Of a DNA stretch of 64,000 nt, positions 9,372 through 18,600 are shown piece after piece. This stretch comes from Lewinellaceae bacterium (GTDB taxonomy: Bacteria > Bacteroidota > Bacteroidia > Chitinophagales > Saprospiraceae), in contig JACJYP010000004.1 in assembly GCA_020636045.1 (NCBI GenBank), positions 62,001 to 126,000 on the forward strand, in the 5' to 3' direction. A model generated the notes under the pieces. It saw only the letters and a list, made by a program, of their open reading frames with translations. It had not been told where the DNA came from and searched no databases. Position 1 is the stretch's first letter, and every line of letters starts with the position of its first letter. The position numbers were made by a program, and so were the translations under genes.

Positions 9372-10331
9372 TCATAAGCCTGTGAGCAGGTACGCCATGT
9401 AAGCGGCATAGATACCCAGAAAGGCCAGTCCCTTCCATTTTGTGACGACCCTCGACTCCTGAACAAAACAAAAGAGGAACAAGAGGGCGGTCATGAGGAT
9501 ACAAGCGATAAAGTCCGACATTTTGATATTCCCGAGCGGCAACGGCGCAACCGTAGCGCTTACGCCCAGGATCATAAAAACGTTGAAAATATTGGACCCC
9601 ACTACATTGCCCACGGCGATATCCGTGTTTCCCCGCCTGGCTGCTACGATAGAGGTGGCCAGTTCGGGAATGGAAGTGCCTACGGCAACCAGGGTCAGGC
9701 CGATCACAGCCTCGCTGATGCCCAGAAAACGCGCGATGCCGATGGCCGATTCCACCACCAGTTGCCCCCCCAACGTAAGCGCGGCGATGCCCCCCAATAC
9801 CATCATTACGCTCAGCCACACCGGCCGCTGGTGCATGTCGGGTGTGCTGATCTGGGGATAATTGCGCGCGATCTCGAACATGTAGTAAAGGTAGATAGCA
9901 AAAAAACTCAGCAGCACGAGGCCATCGATCCGTGAAATGGCTGACGGCCCGCGACCGTCGAATAAAAGATCGTTGGCCATAAAAAAGGCGACAATGATGC
10001 CAAGCAGGCTCAGCGGTATTTCCTTCCACACGGTGTTCCGCTGCACACCCAGCGGCCGGATCAAGGCAGCCAGGCCGAGGATCAGGCAAATATTCATCAT
10101 ATTGCTGCCGATCACATTGCCAAGCGCCACATCTGCCTTGCCGGTACTGGCGGCAATGACCGAAACGATCAGTTCGGGAGATGAAGTACCGAAGGCTACT
10201 ACTGTCAGGCCGATCACCAGGTCCGATATATTGAACCGTTTAGCAAGTGACGACGAGCCATCCACCATGATCCTGGCTCCATAAGAAACCAGGGCACTTC
10301 CGATCGTTATTAGTATAATATGTGTCAACAT
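9372..10331 (-). CDS. Calcium/sodium antiporter (CaCA superfamily, YrbG type)
   Basis: 319 residues, about ten membrane segments in two homologous halves. Each half carries the alpha-repeat that forms the ion pore: 'GLTVVAFGTSSPELIVS' with 'GNVIGSNMMNI' in the first, 'GLTLVAVGTSIPELATS' with 'GNVVGSNIFNV' in the second. The acidic residue and the GTS/SPE motifs needed for Ca2+/Na+ exchange are intact. It would expel Ca2+ from the cytoplasm using the sodium gradient. It converges on the FAD oxidoreductase with only 14 bp between the stop codons. Confidence 0.93.
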   Translation of the reverse strand: MLTHIILITIGSALVSYGARIMVDGSSSLAKRFNISDLVIGLTVVAFGTSSPELIVSVIAASTGKADVALGNVIGSNMMNICLILGLAALIRPLGVQRNTVWKEIPLSLLGIIVAFFMANDLLFDGRGPSAISRIDGLVLLSFFAIYLYYMFEIARNYPQISTPDMHQRPVWLSVMMVLGGIAALTLGGQLVVESAIGIARFLGISEAVIGLTLVAVGTSIPELATSIVAARRGNTDIAVGNVVGSNIFNVFMILGVSATVAPLPLGNIKMSDFIACILMTALLFLFCFVQESRVVTKWKGLAFLGIYAAYMAYLLTGL

Positions 10332-10633
10332 AAAGTCCCGGGCGACGTTGAAGATTGATAGATTGCCTGTATGGAAATGCGACGGCTTTCGGGATGATCG
10401 CTGTGTTCAGGGTACATCTTGCAGCCCAAGGTACGAGCGTGTTTAAATGATACAGGAAATCATATAGCATCGCGAAAATCCGTTGCTTTGCCGGTCTTTG
10501 CAACCTTTGGGTGTACAGATCGCGTTTCAGGTGCGGATTTTGTCGAATTGCCCCACAAACTTGCAATTTTTCAACCATAAGTGCCGGATTTTGAATTGTC
10601 TGTTATTTCTGTCCCGGCACAAAAACAATTGAC
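10332..10633. other. Divergent intergenic region
   Basis: 302 bases between the antiporter and the 101-residue protein, which diverge from here. It must contain promoters in both directions. I find no good match to the TTG/TAnnTTTG consensus and no terminator or RNA gene. The coding potential on the minus strand (an open frame over 10240-10578) overlaps the antiporter gene and shows no protein-like composition. Confidence 0.35.
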
Positions 10634-10939
10634 ATGAAGACATTCAGCACATTGATAGAAGCCCTGGACGATCTGCGCAGCAGGGGCTATACTGAAGATT
10701 TTGATTTACACACAAATCGGCTCAACTGCCCTGCCAGGCAACTGGAGTTGCATCCCGATGATTTTGAGATCGTGGAAGTGTACCGGTTTGAAGGCGTTAC
10801 CAACCCTTCCGACAATGAAGTGTTATATGCCATCGAGAGCAAGGACGGCCTGAAAGGAGTACTGGTAGATGCCTACGGCGTTTATGCGGACAATATTTCG
10901 CCCGATCTGCTCGCCAAATTGAGTATAAAACACGTTTGA
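10634..10939 (+). CDS. Small conserved Bacteroidota protein (~100 aa), function unknown
   Basis: 101 residues: 'LIEALDDLRSRGYTEDF', then 'LHPDDFEIVEVYRFEG', then a C-terminal half with 'NEVLYAIESKDGLKGVLVDAYGVYAD'. This pattern is shared by a compact family widespread in Bacteroidota. From memory, database entries of this family are often labelled phosphoribosylpyrophosphate synthetase, but the protein is far too short and lacks the PRPP-binding loop, so that label is not supported. No signal peptide or membrane segment. The gene lies 21 bp upstream of the membrane protein at 10961, so the two probably form an operon. Confidence 0.75.
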   Translation: MKTFSTLIEALDDLRSRGYTEDFDLHTNRLNCPARQLELHPDDFEIVEVYRFEGVTNPSDNEVLYAIESKDGLKGVLVDAYGVYADNISPDLLAKLSIKHV

Positions 10940-10960
10940 TTCCCTTTCGCAGATCATTTT

Positions 10961-11563
10961 ATGGAGACAATTCTGGCCGGCAGTGCACTCCTGAGCCTGT
11001 TTCATGCCCTGATCCCAAGCCACTGGCTCCCGGTATTAGCCATCGGGAGGCAGGAAAACTGGCCGGCTTCCAGAATACTCTGGGTGACCTTTCTGGCGGG
11101 GCTGGCCCATGTCCTGAGCACTGTTTTGCTTGGCAGTCTGCTGGCGTTCACGGGCGGCGTGCTGGCGCAGCGTCTGGAGATATTTACAGCCTGGATATCA
11201 CCAGCACTGCTTAGCGGCCTGGGTATTTTTTACATATACCGCCATTATTTCCACCACCATTTTCATCTACACGCCCGGCATCTGCCCTGGGGGGTTGTGA
11301 CGGCACTCGCCGTGGCCATGTTTTTTTCACCTTGCCTTGAGATAGAAGGGTATTTTCTCTCCGCAGGGCAATTTGGCTGGGGCTTTGTCGCTTTGCTGGC
11401 GAGCCTGTACGGTGTGCTCACCATCCTGGGAATGCTTGCCTGGATGGGGCTGGCGCTCAGCGGTCTCAGAGGGGTAAACTGGCATCGCTGGGAGCATAAC
11501 GCAGGACTGATCACAGGAGTGACCCTCATCATTTCCGGGCTCGCCCTGTTTTTTATAAAATAA
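10961..11563 (+). CDS. Polytopic membrane protein, LysE/NicO-like, possible metal exporter
   Basis: 200 residues with about six hydrophobic segments. The first begins 'LLSLFHALIPSHWLP' and holds a His-x5-His pair. A histidine-rich cytoplasmic loop sits around residues 94-110 ('YRHYFHHHFHLHARH'). A Cys in 'FFSPCLEIEGYF' lies in a later segment. This layout (His in the first membrane helix, His-rich loop, small size) resembles Ni/Co exporters of the RcnA/NicO group and related LysE-fold permeases, so metal transport is a reasonable guess, strengthened by the zinc exporter gene 600 bp downstream. No direct proof of substrate. Confidence 0.55.
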   Translation: METILAGSALLSLFHALIPSHWLPVLAIGRQENWPASRILWVTFLAGLAHVLSTVLLGSLLAFTGGVLAQRLEIFTAWISPALLSGLGIFYIYRHYFHHHFHLHARHLPWGVVTALAVAMFFSPCLEIEGYFLSAGQFGWGFVALLASLYGVLTILGMLAWMGLALSGLRGVNWHRWEHNAGLITGVTLIISGLALFFIK

Positions 11564-12156
11564 TATGCGTTTTTAGAGCGGGGGTACTTAATCTTCGGAT
11601 TAGCACCTGAACGATAAAGCCTGATGATCCCGGCATCCTGCAAAACGGCACTTTTTTAAGCCTGAAAAGGGTTCTGTCACGTCGATACGCATCAAACGGA
11701 AGTCGTTACATAAAGGGCGGAACTCGTTACACATTGAACGTAACTCACTACACAAAGGACGTTTGTCTTGACAAGGAACCTTGCAGCGATTACACAAAGG
11801 GCGTTTGTCTTGACAAGGAACCTTGCAACGACTACACAAAGGTCGTTTGTCTTGACAAGGAACCTTGCAGCAACTACACAAAGGGCGTTTGCCTTGACAA
11901 CGAACCCTGCAGCGATTACACAAAGGGCGTTTGTCTTGACAACGAACCCTGTAACGACTACACAAAAGGCGTTTGTCGTTTCACATTGCCCTGATCCGCC
12001 TGTGTCTCTCAATCATGCACAAACAAGGCAAGGTGCATTTGAATCAGACTGAAGGTATAAGTATTCCGGGAATGGATAGTCGTGCATCAAAAAGCCTGAT
12101 TTGCATTATATGTATCCCAGAACCTGTCCAGAAACATCGTAAAACAGGAACCGATC
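11564..12156. other. Intergenic region carrying a minisatellite
   Basis: 593 bases without a credible gene, between the LysE-like membrane protein and the CDF exporter. The centre is the 21/42-bp tandem array described separately. Upstream of the array is a small UUCG-loop hairpin (arms 11588-11593 and 11598-11603). Downstream (11981-12156) I see no motif beyond the promoter region expected for the exporter. Confidence 0.6.
11683..11980. repeat. Tandem repeat array: three degenerate 21-bp units then five 42-bp units
   Basis: Five full 42-bp units start at 11750, 11792, 11834, 11876 and 11918, with a sixth partial unit at 11960-11980. Each begins ACACAAAGG and ends GCAGCGATT or a close variant, and includes the near-palindromic core CTTGACAAGGAACCTTG. 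Units 4 and 5 carry GACAACGAACCCTG instead, so the palindrome is lost in them. Upstream, three related 21-bp half-units start at 11683, 11704 and 11725. Because 42 is a multiple of three, several frames on both strands stay open and encode 14-residue Cys-rich repeats. Openness in many frames at once argues against real coding. There are no spacers, so it is not a CRISPR array. Confidence 0.9.
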
Positions 12157-13080
12157 ATGCCGCATACGCATCACGACCATCATCACCATAAAATTCACCT
12201 GGATACCAGGCTCAATACCGCCTTTTGGGTCGGAATCGCCATAAATCTGTCGTTTGTCATCGTGGAAGTGCTGGCAGGCCTGTTTTCCGGATCGCTGGCG
12301 CTCCTGACCGACGCGGGCCACAACCTGAGCGATGTGGGCAGCCTCGGCTTGTCCTTGCTGGCCTTCCGCCTCGCGCGCATACCGGGAAAAGGAAGACTAT
12401 CCTACGGGTACCGCAAATTTACCGTGCTGGCATCGCTGATCAACGCGCTGCTGCTGGTCGTGGCGGTTGGTGTACTCGGATATGAAGCAACGCGCAGACT
12501 GGCGGCGCCACCCGTGGTGCCGGGCCTTACGGTAGCAATGGTGGCGGCAGCAGGTATTGTGGTCAATACACTGTCGGCATGGTTGTTTTACCGCGACCGG
12601 GAAAAAGACCTCAATGTAAAAGGCGCTTACCTGCACCTTGCTGCCGATGCAGCCGTATCGGCCGGCGTGGTCGTCAGCGGACTGGCCATGTATTACTTCA
12701 ACTGGACATGGCTTGACCCGGTGGTGAGTTTTGCCGTACTGGCGATCATTTTATGGAGTACCTGGGGGCTTTTGAAGGAAAGTGTTCTGTTAAGCCTCGA
12801 CGCGGTGCCCGATGAGATAGAGATTGAAAAGATCAGAAACACCGCCATGAAGATCGGAGGCGTCAAAGGCATTCATCATATCCACGTGTGGGCGATGAGC
12901 ACCAGGGAAAATGCGCTTACCGCACATCTGGTACTGGAAGAAGGCATGCCGCCCGGCAGGTCGCACGATGTAAAAGCGGCTTTCCGGCATGAACTGGAGC
13001 ATATGAATATCGGGCATGCAACCCTGGAAACGGAGGGCGAGCAGGAAGTGTGCGGCAATCCGGAATGTCAGTTGAGTTAG
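12157..13080 (+). CDS. Cation diffusion facilitator, zinc-type exporter
   Basis: 307 residues with six membrane helices and a C-terminal cytoplasmic ferredoxin-like domain. The N-terminus is histidine-rich ('HTHHDHHHHKIH'). Helix 2 carries H55-x3-D59 (after D52) and helix 5 carries H160-x3-D164. This HD-HD set of four zinc ligands is that of ZnT/CzcD-like transporters, so Zn2+/H+ antiport out of the cytoplasm is likely. The C-terminal domain includes 'IHHIHVWAMS', a usual metal-binding dimer segment. The stop codon overlaps the stop of the convergent YjbR gene by 4 bases (TTAG). The minisatellite lies upstream. Confidence 0.93.
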   Translation: MPHTHHDHHHHKIHLDTRLNTAFWVGIAINLSFVIVEVLAGLFSGSLALLTDAGHNLSDVGSLGLSLLAFRLARIPGKGRLSYGYRKFTVLASLINALLLVVAVGVLGYEATRRLAAPPVVPGLTVAMVAAAGIVVNTLSAWLFYRDREKDLNVKGAYLHLAADAAVSAGVVVSGLAMYYFNWTWLDPVVSFAVLAIILWSTWGLLKESVLLSLDAVPDEIEIEKIRNTAMKIGGVKGIHHIHVWAMSTRENALTAHLVLEEGMPPGRSHDVKAAFRHELEHMNIGHATLETEGEQEVCGNPECQLS

Positions 13081-13439
13081 TCCGGAAGTTGATCCAGTGC
13101 TTCCCGCTGTATTTTTTTGAGGGATTTGACAATCAGATCATACGAATGGTCGATCAGTTGGCAAAGCAGGGATGCATCCAGCGAACCTTCGAAGTCGACC
13201 GTGTTCCAGTGCGCTTTGTTCATATGCCAGCCGGGTTGCACCTCCGGGTATCGTTCGCGCAATTCGATCGCATATTCGGGGTCGCATTTCAGGTTGACTT
13301 TGAATTGCTCGGCGTCGAGGCCGGTGATCGCAAATATTTTCCCCATTACCCTGACACAAAGCGTGGTTTCATCAAAAGGAAAATCTTCCGATACTCCTTT
13401 TTTCCGCTGACAGTATGCCTGAAACTCTTCGATATTCAT
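13077..13439 (-). CDS. MmcQ/YjbR family protein
   Basis: 120 residues with the YjbR/CyaY-like fold features: 'FPFDETTLCVRVMGKIFAITGLD' followed by 'FKVNLKCDPEYAIELRERYP', then 'GWHMNKAHWNTVDFEG', and a helix with 'LIDHSYDLIVKSL'. The family is annotated as a DNA-binding or housekeeping protein of unclear role. Length is normal for the family (about 115-125). Converges on the CDF gene with overlapping stop codons and sits 18 bp downstream of the deoxynucleoside kinase stop-to-start interval, so both minus-strand genes probably share a transcript. Confidence 0.88.
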   Translation of the reverse strand: MNIEEFQAYCQRKKGVSEDFPFDETTLCVRVMGKIFAITGLDAEQFKVNLKCDPEYAIELRERYPEVQPGWHMNKAHWNTVDFEGSLDASLLCQLIDHSYDLIVKSLKKIQREALDQLPD

Positions 13440-13457
13440 AAAATCCGGTTTTGAGGA

Positions 13458-14108
13458 TCAGAACAGGCCGTGCAGTTCGGCCTGTACCATTTCCAGCACC
13501 TTGGCGGCGTGCTCCTGATCGTTGGAGAAGTCGAACTGATCGACGTTGATCACCAGCAGGCGGCCTTCGCGGTAATTTCCGATCCAGTTGTCGTAGCGCT
13601 CGTTGAGGCGTTTCAGGTATTCAATGCTGATACTGCCCTCGTAGTCGCGGCCGCGGTTTTGTATGTGTTCTACCAGGGTCGGAATACTGGCCTTCAGGTA
13701 GATGAGCAGATCGGGCGCCTTGATCTGGGACACGATGGACTGGAACAGCGTGGTATAATTTTCAAAATCGCGGCGTTCCATCAACCCCATATCCGCCAGG
13801 TTGGGCGCGAAAATAAAGGCATCCTCATAGATGGTCCGGTCCTGCACCACCGTGCGGTTGCCCTGTTGGATGCGAAGCATTTGCTGGTACCTGCTGGAAA
13901 GGAAAAACACCTGCAGGTTGAACGACCAGCGTTTCATATCGAGGTAGAAGTCGGACAGGTAAGGATTGTTCTCCGTATCTTCATAGTGGACATCCCATCC
14001 AAAATGATGGGCCAGCAGTTCGCAAAGGGTTGTTTTGCCGGCGCCGATATTGCCCGCCAGGGCGACATGCTTGATCAGCGTTTTATCCGAGGGAAAGCTT
14101 GGGTTCAT
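13458..14108 (-). CDS. Deoxynucleoside kinase (deoxyadenosine/deoxyguanosine kinase type)
   Basis: 216 residues. P-loop GNIGAGKT at residues 19-26; 'YEDTENNPYLSDFY' provides the base-binding Glu region; 'QDRTIYEDAFIF' is the DR(S/T) motif with the catalytic-site Glu/Arg; 'NRGRDYEGSI' is the arginine-rich lid. These are the marks of the dNK/dGK family, which phosphorylates deoxynucleosides with ATP in the salvage pathway. The length (about 205-220) is typical. It precedes the YjbR gene in the same direction. Confidence 0.93.
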   Translation of the reverse strand: MNPSFPSDKTLIKHVALAGNIGAGKTTLCELLAHHFGWDVHYEDTENNPYLSDFYLDMKRWSFNLQVFFLSSRYQQMLRIQQGNRTVVQDRTIYEDAFIFAPNLADMGLMERRDFENYTTLFQSIVSQIKAPDLLIYLKASIPTLVEHIQNRGRDYEGSISIEYLKRLNERYDNWIGNYREGRLLVINVDQFDFSNDQEHAAKVLEMVQAELHGLF

Positions 14109-14254
14109 TGCTGTACATTTGTGCCCGGCGAAGGTAGAAAAATCAATGCGCCTTAAAAACCTGCCGGCGCCTTCCTTGCAAAAAAATTGATCCGTTCAAC
14201 GACTGGATGGCCGCGTTAAACGAACTTCTTCCGTCAAACATCTATCCTTTTTTT

Positions 14255-14542
14255 ATGCAACCGGATAAAAACCTTATTTCGAAACTTGAAAAACTGGCGC
14301 GCCTGCAGCTCAGTGAGCCGGAACGCGAAAAGTTGAATGCCGACCTGCAACGTATGATCGATATGGTCGATAAACTTCGCGAGATGGATACAGAGGGGAT
14401 TGAACCGCTCATATATCTGTCATCCGGCGAACAGGCACTCCGGCCTGACAAGGTCGGACAGCAGCTGACGCAGAAAGAGGCATTGCAAAATGCTCCCAGG
14501 CAAGACGGGCAGTTTTTCCGGGTTCCGAAAGTGATTGAATAA
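14255..14542 (+). CDS. gatC: Aspartyl/glutamyl-tRNA(Asn/Gln) amidotransferase subunit C
   Basis: 95 residues: 'LISKLEKLARLQLSEPEREKLNADLQRMIDMVDKLREMDTEGIEPL' followed by 'LRPDKV' and the C-terminal 'GQFFRVPKVIE' tail, all typical of GatC. GatC clamps GatA and GatB together in the enzyme that converts Glu-tRNA(Gln) or Asp-tRNA(Asn) into the amidated forms. I prefer ATG 14255 over the in-frame ATG 14207 because it gives the usual length and puts the first helix at the start. gatA and gatB are not in the window, which is common in Bacteroidota. Confidence 0.92.
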   Translation: MQPDKNLISKLEKLARLQLSEPEREKLNADLQRMIDMVDKLREMDTEGIEPLIYLSSGEQALRPDKVGQQLTQKEALQNAPRQDGQFFRVPKVIE

Positions 14543-14620
14543 TATCCGGCGTTTAACGTATTTTGGGATTCTTCAATCACACACTTTTCTTTTTCCATTC
14601 GCCTAAAATCTGATCTCACT

Positions 14621-14809
14621 ATGGAAAACAGTCAAAAACGGAACCGGAACATCCTGTACTGGCTCGCCATCTTCGCTGCAGTGGCAGTAGCGCTATACTT
14701 TATCGCCGACCGGTGGTTTCCACAACTGGTGTCAAAATTCACCTCGCTGATCGCAGGCGCCTTTTTGGTTGTCACCGGCCTTTTCCTCAGGAAAAAAAAG
14801 CGATCCTGA
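14621..14809 (+). CDS. Small two-helix membrane protein, unknown
   Basis: 62 residues: a basic N-terminus (QKRNRN), a hydrophobic helix 'ILYWLAIFAAVAVALYFIA', a short loop, a second helix 'LIAGAFLVVTGLFL' and a basic tail (RKKKRS). Both ends should be cytoplasmic. I do not recognise a family. It lies 78 bp after gatC and 33 bp before the LolD-like ATPase in the same direction, so it may be part of that unit. Codon use is like the neighbours, and the ATG is preceded by an A/T-rich stretch with CACT. Confidence 0.6.
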   Translation: MENSQKRNRNILYWLAIFAAVAVALYFIADRWFPQLVSKFTSLIAGAFLVVTGLFLRKKKRS

Positions 14810-14842
14810 GGATCGTTTCCGTTCATCCTTACAAGTGAAATT

Positions 14843-15565
14843 ATGCTGATCTCGATCAAAAACCTCAATAAAACCTACATCATGGGCCTTGAAAAAGTAG
14901 AAGCCCTGAAAGATGTCACTATGGAAATCCGCCGCAACGAGTACGTAGCGCTCATGGGTCCTTCCGGCAGCGGCAAATCAACCCTGATGAACCTGCTCGG
15001 CTGCCTGGATTCGCCTACCAGGGGAGAATACTGGCTGAACGGCACGGAAGTCAGCACGATGGACGACGGAGAACTCGCCGAGGTCCGCAACAAACAGATC
15101 GGTTTCGTTTTTCAGACCTTCAACCTGATGCCCCGGCTTTCCGCGCTTGAAAATGTGGCTTTGCCGCTTGTGTATGCCGGCATCGGAAAGGAAGCACGGC
15201 TGGCCAAAGCCAGAAAAACCCTTGAATCCGTAGGCCTTGGCGACCGCGTCAACCACAAACCCAACGAACTTTCCGGCGGTCAGCGGCAGCGGGTCGCAGT
15301 AGCCCGCGCGCTGGTGAACGACCCGGCCATCATTCTGGCAGACGAACCCACGGGTAACCTCGACACCAAAACTTCCTACGAGATCATGGGCCTGTTCGAG
15401 CAAATACACCGCTCGGGCAATACGGTCATTCTCGTTACCCACGAGAACGATATCGCCCAGCACGCACACCGGATCGTACGCCTGCGCGACGGCCTGATCG
15501 AATCGGATCAGCCGAACGACAATATTCTCAACATCTCGTCTGCGCCGGCGCCTGCTACCGACTGA
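14843..15565 (+). CDS. ABC transporter ATP-binding protein, LolD/MacB type
   Basis: 240 residues, one complete ABC domain: Walker A GPSGSGKS at 39-46, Q-loop 'GFVFQTFNLMPRLSALENV', signature LSGGQRQR, Walker B IILADEPTGNLD, switch 'VTHE'. The sequence around the Q-loop and 'GNLD' is that of the MacB/LolD/FtsE subfamily, which drives lipoprotein release or mechanotransmission with a separate permease. No permease is adjacent, so the partner is elsewhere. A perfect bidirectional terminator follows and separates it from the convergent TonB receptor. Confidence 0.92.
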   Translation: MLISIKNLNKTYIMGLEKVEALKDVTMEIRRNEYVALMGPSGSGKSTLMNLLGCLDSPTRGEYWLNGTEVSTMDDGELAEVRNKQIGFVFQTFNLMPRLSALENVALPLVYAGIGKEARLAKARKTLESVGLGDRVNHKPNELSGGQRQRVAVARALVNDPAIILADEPTGNLDTKTSYEIMGLFEQIHRSGNTVILVTHENDIAQHAHRIVRLRDGLIESDQPNDNILNISSAPAPATD

Positions 15566-15583
15566 TATCTCCTTTACCATTAA

Positions 15584-15621
15584 AAAAACGGGCGCTCCTG
15601 GATCCAGGAGCGCCCGTTTTT
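15584..15621. terminator. Bidirectional terminator (perfect 17-bp palindrome)
   Basis: Arms 15584-15600 and 15605-15621 pair without mismatch around GATC, with A5 on one side and T5 on the other. It can terminate both the LolD-like gene (+) and the TonB receptor gene (-), whose stop codons lie on either side. Confidence 0.95.
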
Positions 15622-15639
15622 AATTACTGCTATCAACGA

Positions 15640-18600
15640 TTATTCGAACGTGTAGCGGATGCCGAATTGGGCGGTCCAAACGTCGAATTGCGTTTTGCTC
15701 TTCGTAAACGAATCACGGATCAGGACAGATTGTCCGTCAACCGTCTGGCGCGCCAGTTGGTAGCGCGGCTGGCCATCGGCAGTAACGCCGCGATACACCA
15801 GCGGGCGATCGTTGACGAGGTTGTTGCCAAGACCCGATTCGCTGTCGATCAGGTTGAAGAAATTCAGAATATCAGCGCGGAACTGGATCGAGTTGCGCTT
15901 CTTGCCGATCTTGATCGAGAATTCCTGTACGACGGAAAGGTCGAAACGGTGCAGCATCGGGAAGATGGCGCCGTTGCGCTCGGCATACTGACCGCGGCGG
16001 GTGCTCAGGTATTCATCCTGATTGATGAATGCATTGAACGCTGCGCGCTGCTCGTCGGCCGTGAAGAGCGTATTACCGCCGGAGGTGATATCGTCAAAAA
16101 GCATCTGACTCATTTCCGTTTCGGTCGGCACATACATCAGGTCGTTGTCGTTGACGCCATCGCCGTTCATATCGCCGGCGATACGGTACGTAAAGCGAGA
16201 GGTGTTGATACCGATGCCGGGGTTGAAGCCACGCGTTTCGCCGGTGTAACCAAGCGAGAATTGCGTAGCGCCGCCGAATTTGCCACCGTACTCGAGGCGA
16301 TAACCCAGGATACCAACCAGGCGGTCGGGCAGATCCTGGTCGGCAAATGCCTGACGCAGGATATTGTTGCCTTCGTAAGACCGTGCTCCCGTGAACGAAC
16401 CGGATGCGATCGAACCGGCGCTCATGAGGTCTTTCGCTTCGCTGTATGTGTAAGCGAACATGCCGTACAGGCCTGTTTTAACGGGATATTCGAGTTTAAA
16501 CGTGGCGCCGAAGTAGTAACCTTCGTCTGTGGTCGTCATGACCGCTGCGCGCGATACGTCGTCGTTGACACGAACAGCGCTGGTCAGCGCGCCGCCCGAG
16601 AGTCCGGAGCCCGGAAAACGGGGACGGTTGTCCGGGCCGGCAAAAGTGCCGGTTGCCGGTTCCATATTGGCGTCGAAATAGCGCACGGCATTGATGTTCT
16701 TATTGTACAAAAGTTCAATAGAACCCACGAGACCGAACGGAAGTTTCTGGTCGACAGCCAGGTTGTTTTTCCACACCTGCGGGAATTTGTAATCCGGATC
16801 CGTAGACGCGATGTCGAAAGTCGACGGCAGCGTGGGCTGGTCGGGATTGAAGATCGTCGCATCGGTCGTGAAGCCGTACTGGTTGCTGCCCGACACGTCG
16901 ATGAAACCCGTGAGGACGCCGTTGTTGCCGATTTGGTTGGACACCCATACATAAGGCGGGCGACCGGAGAAAATACCAGTACCGCCGCGAACCTGCGTGG
17001 AACGTTTGCCGGTAACATCCCAGTTGAAGCCGATGCGCGGTTCCCAGAGGACTTTTGCATCCGGCATCATGCCCGTATTGATCTTGTAATTGCGGTTGCC
17101 GTTCAGGTCAACAAAGGTCTCATCCGTGATCACCGGATTTTCGATGGCCGTGTCTTCAAACTTGATCAGACCGGCACGCACGCCGTAGGTCAGTCTGAAG
17201 CGATTGGATACCTGGTACTCATCCTGTGCATACAGGTCGATCTTGTGAACTTTCAGTACCTGCAACGGCTTGGCAAACTCAGGCAGCGCCGAATAGCGAT
17301 ACTGGAAGCGGTTGATGTCTACCGGCGAAGTCTGGTTCGACGAGGTAACCGGGCTGCCTGCGGCAGCGTAGAACTCATCCAGCGAGGTGAATACATACAC
17401 ACCGTTGCTGCCGGGGAAGAACAGGTTGTTCGATTTGTAGAACTCATAGTTGGCACCAAACGTAAAGGTATGGCGGTCGCGGTACAGCGAGACGTTGTCC
17501 GTTACGTGGAAAGTGCTGTAATTGAGCTGGTTGTCAGGTGTGAAGGGGTCGAAACCTACAGAAATGTAGGTACTGTTATCCTTCATGATATCGATGGTCG
17601 GGAAGAAATCGCCCTTGTACTTCCGGTCTTCGTTCTGCTTGTCGTAGCCGACGAGGAACGTGTTGTGCACGTTATCCGAGATCGTGGTGTTCAGTTCGAG
17701 TACGGCAGAGCGGGTGTTGTCGAGGATGATGTACCCGGAATTCTGATAGGACATCGAGTTCGGGTTCGTACGACGGGTACCGCGGCCCAGCGAAGAGCTG
17801 TTACTGATGAGCTGATCCGATTCCGAGTTGTGGTGGGTATAGCGCAGCGTCAGTTTGTTCCTGTCGTTCAGGTTGTAGTCGAGGCGAACGAGGAACTTGT
17901 CGCTGGTCGTTTCGTTGTCGTAATTCTCAAACGGACCCGTTGCATAGCCAAAGTTGTCGCTCAGGAATTTGCTCACGTCCAGCAGGTCCTGATACTCTAC
18001 GCGTGTAACGTTGCTGCCACCGCCGTCGAGCGGACTGCCACTGGAAACCCAGGTCGTAGCGGGGGAAGTATTGCGAACGATCTCTGCATTGGCGAAAAAG
18101 AACAGTTTGTTCTTGATGATCGGGCCGCCCAGGCGCGCGCCGATGATCTTTTCATTGAATTCGCCGATCGTAAGTTTCTGATCGCCGATCTTCGTACGGT
18201 TAAAAACGCCGGACGTGTCATTTTTGCGGTACATCGCATACACGGAACCTTCGAACTCGTTATTGCCGGAGCGCGTCACCGCGTTGATGCCGGAGCCGAC
18301 GAAGCCCGTCTGGCGCACGTCGAAAGGCGCCACGTTCACCTGTAGTTCTTCGATGGCATCCAGTGAAATCGCGGTAGAGCCCGTACGGCCGCCGGCCTGT
18401 GCGTCGGTGCCGAGACCGAAAGCGTTGTTGAATACGGAACCGTCGATGGTAAAGTTGTTCAGGCGGCTGTCCTGCGCTCCGAAGGAACTGCCGTTGCCAT
18501 TGGGATTGTACTTGGTGATAGAATTGATGGAACGGCTACCGATGGCAGGCAGGCTCGTCACCAGGGTTTTATTAAAAGTAGTAGCAGCGCCGGTACGCTC

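Noticed and set aside
11683..11980. CRISPR array
   Set aside because: Units are directly adjacent with no unique spacers, and no cas genes are nearby.
11600..12012. Cys-rich repeat proteins in several frames across the 42-bp array
   Set aside because: Open in multiple frames on both strands because the period is a multiple of three; no signal, promoter or start context favours one frame.
15667..18345. Very long plus-strand open frame (892 codons)
   Set aside because: It is antisense to the Oar-like TonB receptor, whose signal peptide, plug and barrel are clear; its own sequence has no domain pattern and is explained by the codon bias of the receptor gene.
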